Shown here piece by piece: positions 1 to 7,078 of a DNA stretch of 7,262 nucleotides. The notes below the pieces were generated by a model, which was not told the origin of the DNA, made no database searches, and saw only the letters and a list, made by a program, of their open reading frames with translations. A program made the translations under genes and the position numbers. The DNA is from Fimbriiglobus sp. (GTDB lineage: Bacteria; Planctomycetota; Planctomycetia; Gemmatales; Gemmataceae), in NCBI GenBank assembly GCA_025352585.1, contig JANXTD010000713.1, positions 1-7,262 on the forward strand, written 5' to 3'. Position 1 is the stretch's first letter; each line of letters begins with the position of its first letter.

Positions 1-493
<493 letters not shown>

Positions 494-507
494 CTATAGG
501 AATTACA

Positions 508-531
508 GTGTTCCGCTCACAAGCGGAACGC
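508..531 (+). other. 16S trailer hairpin
   Basis: Bases 508-517 pair with 522-531 to give a 10-bp stem with one G-U pair and the loop CACA. It lies 15 bases after the predicted 16S 3' end, in the transcribed trailer before the terminator. It has no T-tract, so it is not itself a terminator. A role in 3'-end processing or in protecting the precursor is possible but inferred. The rest of 494-592 shows no gene. Confidence 0.5.
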
Positions 532-592
532 ATCATGTACGCTTCACCCGAAGTTCGGCTACAAAACTTTCACTACCAATCTGCGAAGATAG

Positions 593-629
593 AAAACCCC
601 GCAGGGCGCAAGCTCTGCGGGGTTTTTTT
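593..629 (+). terminator. Intrinsic terminator of the 16S rRNA unit
   Basis: CCCCGCAG (597-604) pairs with CTGCGGGG (615-622). The stem continues inward through G605-T614, G606-C613 and C607-G612 to a GCAA tetraloop of the stable GNRA class. A593-A596 can pair with the start of the seven-T run at 623-629. This is a textbook rho-independent terminator. It sits about 100 bases after the 16S end and before any possible 23S gene, so the 16S transcript ends here. Confidence 0.93.
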
Positions 630-676
630 ACGTCCCGACCTTCCCCCGTCGCGCACCGCCTACCCCCGGAACTTCC

Positions 677-892
677 ATGCATCCCGACACCCTCCAACGG
701 CTCCGCTGCCCCCTCGACCCCGACCGGGCCGCGACCCTCACCCACGACCGCGAAATCCTGATGTGTGACCGCTGCCACGTCATTTACCCCGTCAAGCAGG
801 GTCTACCGGTCTTGATCGCCGCCGAGGCCGAGTTGCCGCCGGGCATCGAAACCGTCGCGCGACTCCCCTGCCAGCGGAACCGCCAGAAGTGA
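677..892 (+). CDS. Trm112/UPF0434 (YcaR-like) small zinc-ribbon protein
   Basis: A 71-residue protein with the layout of the Trm112/UPF0434 family: a LxRLRCP start (C11), an acidic variable strand, then a CDRC knuckle (C30, C33) running into the signature YPVKQGLPVLI (37-47). Eukaryotic and archaeal Trm112 activates class I methyltransferases; the bacterial YcaR-like proteins are poorly characterised, so the target here is unknown. The usual first CPxC pair is reduced to one cysteine, CPLD, with D14 where the second would be, so zinc binding may be three-Cys, use Asp, or be lost. The ATG at 677 has only a weak GGA (668-670) upstream, but it gives the family-length N-terminus. The C-terminus after about 55 is not conserved. 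The gene stands alone between the 16S terminator and the redox cluster. Confidence 0.8.
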   Translation: MHPDTLQRLRCPLDPDRAATLTHDREILMCDRCHVIYPVKQGLPVLIAAEAELPPGIETVARLPCQRNRQK

Positions 893-1001
893 GCCGCGAA
901 CGCAGTTGGCAGTTTCCGGCGCTTGCCGCGTCTGATAGACTGTCCCCGACCGGTAGTCAGGTTGCGTCTCTTCCCGCCCACCCGCACCGCGAGGTCGCGT
1001 C

Positions 1002-2618
1002 ATGTTCCGCAAGGCCGTCGTCTCTGTCCTGATCGCGGGTGCCGCCGTCGCCCTGATCGGCGTTGTGCTGAACGCCTCGGCCCGCCCGACCCTCAACTTG
1101 CAGGGGACGGAGCCGGCCCCCGACCTCGATGGCGGCGTGGCCTGGCTTAATAGTGCCGGGCCGGTGTTGCTCAAGGATGTCAAAGGCAAAGTCGTTTTGC
1201 TCGACTTCTGGACGCTCTGCTGTATCAACTGCATTCACATCATGCCGGACCTGGCGAAGTTGGAGAAGAAGTACCCCAATGAACTCGTCGTGATTGGCGT
1301 TCACTCCCCGAAGTTCGACAACGAAAAGGACACGCGGTCGATTCGGAAGGCCATTTTGCGATACGAGATTGGTCACCCGGTCGTGAATGACGCCGATCGT
1401 AAGATTTGGGACCGCTTCGGCATCAACTCGTGGCCCTCAATGGTGGTGATCGATCCGGAAGGCAAACTCGTGGGGCAGTTGTCAGGCGAAGGCAACTACG
1501 AGGTTCTCGACAAGGCGATCGCGAAGATGATCGAGGTCCACCGCGCTAAAAAGACGCTCAACGAGACGCCGATCAAGTTCGACCTGATCCGCTACCGCGA
1601 CAAGGGCGACACGCCGCTGTTCTTCCCCGGCAAGGTTCTCGCGGACGCGAAGTCGAACCGGCTGTTCATCGCCGACAGTACGCACCACCGCGTCGTCGTC
1701 ACCGACCTCGCCGGCAAGAAGCTTGACATCATCGGCAGCGGCACGCCGGGGCTGAAAGACGGCGGGTTCGACGCCGTTCAGTTCAACGACCCGCAGGGCC
1801 TGGCCCTCGACGGGGACAGGCTTTACATCGCCGACCGCAAGAACCACGCGATTCGGGTCGCCGACTTGAAGGCGAAGACGGTCACGCTCGTTGCCGGCAC
1901 CGGGGTGCAGGTTCAGGAGTCGCGCGGCATGGACGGGCCGGGGGTCGCCAAGACGACGGGGCTGAACTCGCCGTGGGACATCCACCTCGTCGGCCGGACG
2001 CTGTTCATCGCGATGGCCGGTCACCACCAGATTTGGGCGATGGACATCGATCAGGGCCAAATCCGCCCGTTCGCGGGGGACGGCCGGGAGAACATCAAGG
2101 ACGGCCCGCCCTACGCCGCGCGGTTCGCCCAGCCGTCGGGCCTCGCGGACGACGGCAAGTTCCTGTACGTCGCCGACAGCGAAGTGAGTGCGATTCGCAA
2201 GTTGCCGCTGAGTGGCGAAGGCCGCGTCGAAACCCTCGTGGGGACGGGGTTGTTCGACTTCGGCGACGCCGACGGCGTCGGCACCAAGGCGAAGTTGCAA
2301 CACGCACTCGGGATCACCTATCACGACGGCAAGTTACTGGTCGCCGACACGTACAACAGTAAACTCAAGACGATCGACCCGGCGACTAAGACCGTCACGA
2401 CGGTCCTCGGCGGCACGGAACCCGGCACCAAGAACCCTCTGTTCGACGAGCCGGCGGGGTTGAGCGTCGCCAACGGCAAGCTGTATGTGGCCGACACGAA
2501 CGCCCACCGCATCCGCGTCGTCGATTTGGCCACGAAGGCGGTCTCGACGCTCACACTTGAGGGCGTCGTCGCCCCGCCGCCGTTGAAGGAGTGGATGCCG
2601 CCGGACGCCAAGAAGTAA
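1002..2618 (+). CDS. Exported thioredoxin-NHL propeller protein (NHLRC2-like)
   Basis: A 538-residue protein. Residues 5-24 are hydrophobic and are followed by A25-S26-A27, so it is either exported with cleavage after A27 or tethered by a signal anchor. Residues about 35-175 form a TlpA/Redoxin-type thioredoxin domain: VVLLDFW leads into a C73-C74-I-N-C77 active site, with CxxC being C74/C77, and SWP carries the cis-proline P145. Residues about 208-518 hold six NHL repeats, each with a YIAD/YVAD-like strand (LFIADSTHHR, LYIADRKNH, LFIAMAGHH, LYVADSEVS, LLVADTYNS, LYVADTNAH), enough for a six-bladed beta-propeller. The domain order and CCINC motif match NHLRC2-type proteins, whose substrate is unsettled. 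The start is supported by GAGG at 991-994, seven bases before the ATG. It is first in a cluster with two DsbD-type genes, suggesting a periplasmic thiol reductase or oxidoreductase whose propeller binds a partner. That role is inferred. Confidence 0.9.
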   Translation: MFRKAVVSVLIAGAAVALIGVVLNASARPTLNLQGTEPAPDLDGGVAWLNSAGPVLLKDVKGKVVLLDFWTLCCINCIHIMPDLAKLEKKYPNELVVIGVHSPKFDNEKDTRSIRKAILRYEIGHPVVNDADRKIWDRFGINSWPSMVVIDPEGKLVGQLSGEGNYEVLDKAIAKMIEVHRAKKTLNETPIKFDLIRYRDKGDTPLFFPGKVLADAKSNRLFIADSTHHRVVVTDLAGKKLDIIGSGTPGLKDGGFDAVQFNDPQGLALDGDRLYIADRKNHAIRVADLKAKTVTLVAGTGVQVQESRGMDGPGVAKTTGLNSPWDIHLVGRTLFIAMAGHHQIWAMDIDQGQIRPFAGDGRENIKDGPPYAARFAQPSGLADDGKFLYVADSEVSAIRKLPLSGEGRVETLVGTGLFDFGDADGVGTKAKLQHALGITYHDGKLLVADTYNSKLKTIDPATKTVTTVLGGTEPGTKNPLFDEPAGLSVANGKLYVADTNAHRIRVVDLATKAVSTLTLEGVVAPPPLKEWMPPDAKK

Positions 2619-2631
2619 CGGGAGGCTTGCG

Positions 2632-3225
2632 ATGCGCCGAATCGTCCTACTCGCGCTGTTCGGGGCACTGGCCCTGACGGCCTGCGCGCAAGAGCCCCTG
2701 TTGCCACCGGTCAAGAAGAACGACTGGTACGCGAAGGCGGTCACCAAGTTCGAGACGACCGTCGAGCCGGCCGAGGCGAAGCCAGGGCAAACGGTGACGA
2801 TGCGCTTCGCCTTCGACCTGGCCCCCGGCTACACGACTTACCCGACGGTCCAAGTCGATAAGAACGCCGAGGGCATGGTCAACCGGGTGACGTACCCCGA
2901 AGCGGGGGCCGTCGTGTTCGTTGGCGACACGATCGACCCGCCCAAGTATCTGAAGAAGCAAGAACTCGAAGTTGGCATCAAGGAGTTGCGCTACTACAGC
3001 GGCAAGGTCGTGTTCGAGCGGAAGTTCGTCGTCAACCCGACGCAGAGGCCGGGCGAGATTACGGTGACGGTGCCGGCGTTCAAGATGATGGTGTGCGACG
3101 CGAGCAACTGCTTCCCGGCGAAGAACCTCGTGCCCGAGGCGAAGCTCAAAGTCTTGCCCGGCCCGGCGGTCGCGGTCGAGAAGGAGTTCGCCGACGAGGT
3201 GGCGAAGGCGCTCGCGGGGCTGTAG
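2632..3225 (+). CDS. Lipoprotein with a single DsbD-alpha-like (DsbD_N) domain
   Basis: A 197-residue protein with a short positive start (MRR), a hydrophobic stretch and the lipobox L15-T-A-C18, so it is predicted to be lipidated at C18 and membrane-anchored outside the cytoplasm. The body (about 40-176) resembles the N-terminal alpha domain of DsbD: VEPAEAKPGQTVTM, then PGYTTYP, then the redox segment VCDASNCFP with C155 and C160. In E. coli DsbD the alpha domain uses a similar nearby pair, C103/C109, to pass electrons from the C-terminal domain to periplasmic substrates. There is no membrane or thioredoxin domain here, so this is a stand-alone carrier or substrate adaptor. It starts 13 bases after the upstream stop, with GGAGG at 2621-2625 six bases before the ATG, so it is co-transcribed with the Trx-NHL gene. 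The partner assignment is inferred from context. Confidence 0.87.
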   Translation: MRRIVLLALFGALALTACAQEPLLPPVKKNDWYAKAVTKFETTVEPAEAKPGQTVTMRFAFDLAPGYTTYPTVQVDKNAEGMVNRVTYPEAGAVVFVGDTIDPPKYLKKQELEVGIKELRYYSGKVVFERKFVVNPTQRPGEITVTVPAFKMMVCDASNCFPAKNLVPEAKLKVLPGPAVAVEKEFADEVAKALAGL

Positions 3226-3256
3226 GACGCGGCGACCGGTTCCGGTATCCCCCAAC

Positions 3257-3287
3257 GCGGGTCGGGTCGCCCGGCCCGCTTTCGTTT
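3257..3287 (+). terminator. GC-rich hairpin with broken T-run between lipoprotein gene and dsbD
   Basis: Bases 3257-3266 pair with 3270-3279 in an unbroken 10-bp stem (nine G-C/C-G pairs and one T3262-G3274 wobble) closed by a TCG loop, and TTTCGTTT follows at 3280-3287. The interrupted T-run makes it a weaker candidate than the rRNA terminator. It would fit partial termination or a 3' stabilising stem that lowers dsbD expression relative to the two upstream genes. Confidence 0.55.
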
Positions 3288-3304
3288 CCCCTGGGAAGTC
3301 CGCC

Positions 3305-5377
3305 ATGCGCGCGCTGCTCGTGATGTTCGGTGTCGTGGCGTTGTCCCTGACCGCGTCGGCCGACGAACTCCCGTTCAACTTGGGCGGCGGCAGCAAGGCG
3401 AAGCGATTCGAGGACGCGGCGACGGTCACGATGGCGGTCGCGCCGACGGCAGCGAAGCGGGGCGACCGCGTCACGCTGACCCTGACGATCACGCCGAAGC
3501 CGGGCTACTACACCTACCCATTCAACCCGCCGACCAAGCAACTCGCGGTCAACGTGGTCGTGCTGCCGCCGGGGCTGGTCGAGGCGGTCGGCGAGTTGGT
3601 CGATCCGCCCGGCTGGAAGGAGAAGCCGGGGGCGCTGCCCGGCACGACCGACCACTATTACCCGGCCGCCGTCACTTGGGAGATCCCCGTGACGGTCAAG
3701 CCCGCGGCCAGTGTCGGCAAGACGACGCTAGGCTTCGCCGGGTCGAGCCTTCAGGTCTGCCAGGACTCGTGCTTCACGCTGAGCAAGCTTCCGTCGCTCG
3801 ACTTCGAGGTGCTGCCCGGCGAGCCGGTGCCGCGCGTCGGCCCGGACACTAAGCCGATAATCAACCCGCCTGCCGCTCCGATTCCGCCCACGCCCGACGT
3901 GAACTCCCACGTCACGAAGGTGGCCGCGGCGACGCCGGTCTACGAGTCACAGATGCAGGCGGTCGCCGGCGCGATGGACGTGACGCCGATCACGGTCGGC
4001 GGCGGCTTCGTGGGGCTGATTGTCGCGGCGGTGCTGTGGGGCTTCGTGTCGCTGGCTACGCCGTGCGTCTTCCCGATGATCCCGATCACGGTCAGCCTGT
4101 TCCTCAAGCAGTCGAACCAGACGACCGCGAGTGTCTTGCGGCTCGCGTTGATTTACTGCTTGACGATCATTGCCGTCCTCGGCTCGTCGGCCGTGTTCTT
4201 GTTGGCGGTGTTTCAAAAGCTTTCGGTGGACCCGTACATGAACCTGTTCCTCGCGGGGCTGTTCATCTTCTTCGCGCTGAGCCTGTTCGGCATGTACGAC
4301 ATTTCGTTGCCCAACTTTTTGCTACAAGGGGCCGACCGCGGCCGGCGGGCGGGGGGCACGATCGGCACGGTGTTCGGGGCGGTCGCGTTCAGCATCGTGA
4401 GCTTCACCTGTGTCGCGCCGTTCCTCGGCGGCTTCGCGGGCCTGGCGGCCAGCGGCAACTACACGACGCCCGAACTCGTCCTCGCCGGCATCGCCTTCGC
4501 CACGGCGTTCGCGTCGCCGTTCTTCCTGCTCGCGCTGTTCCCGACCCTACTCAAGAAGCTGCCGCGTTCGGGTGGGTGGCTCGACACGGTGAAGGCGGTC
4601 ATGGGCTTCCTCGAACTCGCGGCGGCGCTGAAGTTCTTGCGCACCGCCGAGTTGCGGCTGTTCGACAAGGCGGAGATCGTCACCTACGACGTGGCGTTGG
4701 CCGCCTGGGTCGGCATCTTCCTCGTCGCCGGGCTGTACTTGCTGAACCTGTTCCGGTTGCCGCACGACGACGAGAAGCCGAACGTCGGCGTGCTGCGGAT
4801 GCTTTTCGGGCTGGGGGCAATTGTCTTTGCCGTCCACCTGATTCCGGGGCTGTTCCCGCCGCAACGCCCGGCGGGGACGGTCTACGCCTGGGTCAACTCG
4901 TTCCTACTGCCCGACCCCGGCGAGCGTGCCAAGGGGCTGCGTTGGGGGACCGACTTGAAGGGCGAAGTGGATCGCATCGTCGCCGAAAAGGCGGCCGGCC
5001 GCGGCCAGGAGCGCGGACTGATCTTCATCGACTTCACGGGGCTGACCTGTACGAACTGTACGCTCAACGAGAACAACGTTTTCCCGCTGCCGGCGGTGAG
5101 CGAGTTGTTGCGAAAGTATGCCCTCGTCAAGCTCTACACCGACGAAGTGCCGGCCCACTATTACACGTCGCCGCCGACGCGGGAGTTGCGCAACGCCGAG
5201 GCGCGGGCCAACCAGAACTTCCAGGACTCGCGGTTCGGGACGCTACAACTGCCGCTGTACGTGATCCTCGACCCGCAGGCCGACGGCCGGGTGCTGGTGC
5301 GGGGCGTCTACGACGAGGGCAAGATCAACGCCGTGCCGCGCTTCGTCGAATTCCTCACGATCCCGCTGGCGAAGTGA
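3305..5377 (+). CDS. dsbD: Thiol:disulfide interchange protein DsbD (three-domain)
   Basis: A 690-residue inner-membrane protein that carries electrons from cytoplasmic thioredoxin to extracytoplasmic thiol proteins. A signal peptide ends near A17-S-A19. The alpha domain (about 36-172) has PGYYTYP and the pair C152/C156 (CQDSC). A Pro-rich linker follows. The membrane beta domain (about 232-518) has eight hydrophobic segments, near 232-254, 276-303, 311-331, 351-383, 389-417, 428-446, 462-483 and 495-518, with the hallmark ATPC254VFP in the first and SFTC369VAPF in the fourth. The gamma domain (about 545-688) is thioredoxin-like with FIDFTGLTCTNC (C582/C585) and cis-Pro P650. All six catalytic cysteines are present, and the length is somewhat above the roughly 565 of E. 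coli DsbD. The ATG at 3305 follows GGGAAG at 3293-3298. The last 23 bases overlap the end of the convergent glycosyltransferase gene. Confidence 0.95.
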   Translation: MRALLVMFGVVALSLTASADELPFNLGGGSKAKRFEDAATVTMAVAPTAAKRGDRVTLTLTITPKPGYYTYPFNPPTKQLAVNVVVLPPGLVEAVGELVDPPGWKEKPGALPGTTDHYYPAAVTWEIPVTVKPAASVGKTTLGFAGSSLQVCQDSCFTLSKLPSLDFEVLPGEPVPRVGPDTKPIINPPAAPIPPTPDVNSHVTKVAAATPVYESQMQAVAGAMDVTPITVGGGFVGLIVAAVLWGFVSLATPCVFPMIPITVSLFLKQSNQTTASVLRLALIYCLTIIAVLGSSAVFLLAVFQKLSVDPYMNLFLAGLFIFFALSLFGMYDISLPNFLLQGADRGRRAGGTIGTVFGAVAFSIVSFTCVAPFLGGFAGLAASGNYTTPELVLAGIAFATAFASPFFLLALFPTLLKKLPRSGGWLDTVKAVMGFLELAAALKFLRTAELRLFDKAEIVTYDVALAAWVGIFLVAGLYLLNLFRLPHDDEKPNVGVLRMLFGLGAIVFAVHLIPGLFPPQRPAGTVYAWVNSFLLPDPGERAKGLRWGTDLKGEVDRIVAEKAAGRGQERGLIFIDFTGLTCTNCTLNENNVFPLPAVSELLRKYALVKLYTDEVPAHYYTSPPTRELRNAEARANQNFQDSRFGTLQLPLYVILDPQADGRVLVRGVYDEGKINAVPRFVEFLTIPLAK

Positions 5378-6986
5378 CTTCGAGCAGCACGAGCTTGTCG
5401 CCAACCTGCTCAACGCCCTCCCACGGCCGCACCGCCTCTTCGAGGACGATCGTCGCCGGCAGGTGGACGCCGGCCAGGTAGCGCCGGCGGGCGATGACCC
5501 AGCGGACGCGGCCGCCGCGCAAGTCGGCGGCGAGTCCCTCGGCGTCGGGGTAGTCGGGGGCGGTGCGGCCCAGGTCGAACACCGAGTCGCGGGCGTGGAA
5601 CACCGCCAGTCGTTCGGGTTCGCCGGCGGTGCGCTCCAACACGTCGGCGAGGAAGGCGCGGCGGGTGCGCTGGTCGTCGAGTGCCGGCCAGGCGACGCCG
5701 AAGCCGTAGCCGAAGGCGGCGAACGCCATGACGGCGGCGGACCTCGCCGGGTGCGGTAAGCGTCCGCGCAGGCTCGCCACGATCAGCGCGAGGGTCGTGA
5801 GCCAGCCGGCGGCGAACGCGGCGGGGTAGGGCAGTCGCGGGAACTGGTCGTAGGGCGCGGGCAGCACCCACGCCGGCGGCAGCAGTAGCAACCCCGACGC
5901 GAGGACCGCCACGCCGAGGACCGCCCAGCCGACGCCGCGCAACCGCCGGGCGACGGGCCGCAGTTCCGCCGTCAGCGTGCCGGCGATTAACAGCGATGCG
6001 GCGGGGAGGACCGGCAGCAGATAGTAACTGCGGCGCGAGGCGGCGAGCGTGAAGAAGGCGAACACCGTCCAGAAGTAGACGCGGGCGAAGCGGTCCCCCG
6101 GCGTCCCTGGGCGTGGCGGGATCAGCGCCGCCGGCAGGAACGCCGACCACGGGGCGAGCAACACGAAGATGACGCCGGCGTAGAGGTAGACCGGCCCCGT
6201 GTGGTTGTGCGGGGCGACGAAGCGTTGCACGTTCTCCCGCCACACCATCGCCAGGCCGCCGCCGGACGACACCGCGAACGGCGTGAAGTAGACCGCGACG
6301 CCGAGTGGCACGGCCAGCAGCGACCACGGCGTGAGCAGCCAGCGGCCGTGGCGTTTCAGCCCGCCGAGGAAGCCGCCTTCGAGCCGGTCGCCCCACGCCA
6401 GTGACAGCGTGTGGACACCCAGCACGGCCAGCGGCAGGGCGAAGCCGAGCAACCCCTTCGTCAGCGACGTGGCGGCCATGATCGCCCACAACGCCAGCAC
6501 CCACGGCCCGCCGCCGCGTGGGGCGTACCGCTGCCCCAGGCTGACCGCCGCCAGCACGCCGACGACGGTCTCGACATCGGCCGTCGCCCGCCGCGCGTAG
6601 ACCACCACGCCGAAGCTCGTCGCCAGGATCGCGCCGGCGAGCAGGGCCGTGCCGTCGTCGGTGAGCCGCCGCGCCAGCCCGACGAGCAGCCAGACGCCCA
6701 GCACGCCCGCCAGCGCCGCCGGCAGTCGCGCCGCGGTCTCGTCCACCCCGCCCGTTAGGTACGACGCGGCGACGACGAGCCAGTAACTGCCGACCGGCTT
6801 GTCGGGGTACGCGCCGCCGTTGATCGTCGGGTGCAACGCGTCGCCGCTGGCGCGCATCTCGCGCGCGACCGTCGCCCAGCGGACCTCCTCCGACGTGAGC
6901 GCCCGGTCGCCCAGGCGCGTCAAGAAGAGCGCCGCCGTGGCGAGGAGGAGCAGCGTGAGCGCGGTGGAGAAGGGGACTCGGGGCAT
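5355..6986 (-). CDS. GT-C glycosyltransferase, ArnT/PMT (GT39/GT83) type
   Basis: A 543-residue polytopic membrane protein. The first hydrophobic helix (about 8-24) is followed by the large first extracytoplasmic loop typical of this superfamily: TSEEVRWATVAREM (31-44), GDALHP, then YPDKPVGSYWL (60-70). ArnT/PMT proteins have a DE or similar acidic pair plus a KPPLxYW-like motif here; E33-E34 replaces DE. SLTKGLLGFALP (174-185) matches the family's LTKGP(L/V)G motif, and SRRSYYLLPVLPA (317-329) the later KRxYYLLP block. Roughly ten or more hydrophobic segments run to about residue 430, followed by a soluble C-terminal domain of about 110 residues. Such enzymes transfer a sugar from a polyprenyl-phosphate donor to lipid or protein outside the cytoplasm; the donor and acceptor cannot be read from sequence. 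The ATG is preceded on this strand by GAGGAG (plus 6997-7002), ten bases away. It is convergent with dsbD. Confidence 0.88.
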   Translation of the reverse strand: MPRVPFSTALTLLLLATAALFLTRLGDRALTSEEVRWATVAREMRASGDALHPTINGGAYPDKPVGSYWLVVAASYLTGGVDETAARLPAALAGVLGVWLLVGLARRLTDDGTALLAGAILATSFGVVVYARRATADVETVVGVLAAVSLGQRYAPRGGGPWVLALWAIMAATSLTKGLLGFALPLAVLGVHTLSLAWGDRLEGGFLGGLKRHGRWLLTPWSLLAVPLGVAVYFTPFAVSSGGGLAMVWRENVQRFVAPHNHTGPVYLYAGVIFVLLAPWSAFLPAALIPPRPGTPGDRFARVYFWTVFAFFTLAASRRSYYLLPVLPAASLLIAGTLTAELRPVARRLRGVGWAVLGVAVLASGLLLLPPAWVLPAPYDQFPRLPYPAAFAAGWLTTLALIVASLRGRLPHPARSAAVMAFAAFGYGFGVAWPALDDQRTRRAFLADVLERTAGEPERLAVFHARDSVFDLGRTAPDYPDAEGLAADLRGGRVRWVIARRRYLAGVHLPATIVLEEAVRPWEGVEQVGDKLVLLEVTSPAGS

Positions 6987-7055
6987 TCGGGGGCGGCTCC
7001 TCGGGGAGAGTTGTTTTATGGGCTTTGGCCGAGGCTCCGCCGCAGGCGACTCTTG

Positions 7056-7078
7056 TTAGCCCGACGCGCGAGCGAGGG
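7056..7078 (+). repeat. Short dispersed planctomycete-type intergenic repeat
   Basis: The core AGCCCGACGCGCGAGCGAG (7058-7076) plus flanking bases matches a short sequence that I recall recurring, with small variants, near gene ends across planctomycete genomes, often read as LARRASEG on one strand and LARASG-stop on the other. Only one copy is in this window, so the repeat nature rests on recalled knowledge rather than on what is visible here. Its function is unknown to me. Confidence 0.55.

Noticed and set aside
548..558. CCGAA-G-TTCGG palindrome after the 16S gene
   Set aside because: The stem is too short with an impossibly small loop and has no T-run; likely chance.
906..941. Possible promoter for the redox cluster (TTTCCG 913-918 with TAGACT 936-941, 17-base spacing; or TTGGCA 906-911)
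   Set aside because: Only three and four of six consensus matches for the well-spaced pair, and the better -35-like hexamer has a 22-24 base spacer. A promoter is expected in 893-1001 but I cannot place it.
1482..2324. Minus-strand frame of 280 codons opposite the NHL gene
   Set aside because: Antisense shadow typical of high-GC coding DNA; the plus frame has six clear NHL repeats.
4036..5481. Long plus-strand open frame of 481 codons inside dsbD
   Set aside because: It is the shifted frame of dsbD: Arg-, Gly- and Pro-rich product without domains, while the other frame gives a complete DsbD with all expected motifs.
5410..6504. Minus-strand frame of 364 codons inside the glycosyltransferase gene
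   Set aside because: Arg/Pro/Gly-rich shadow frame; the 543-residue frame has family motifs and a ribosome-binding site.
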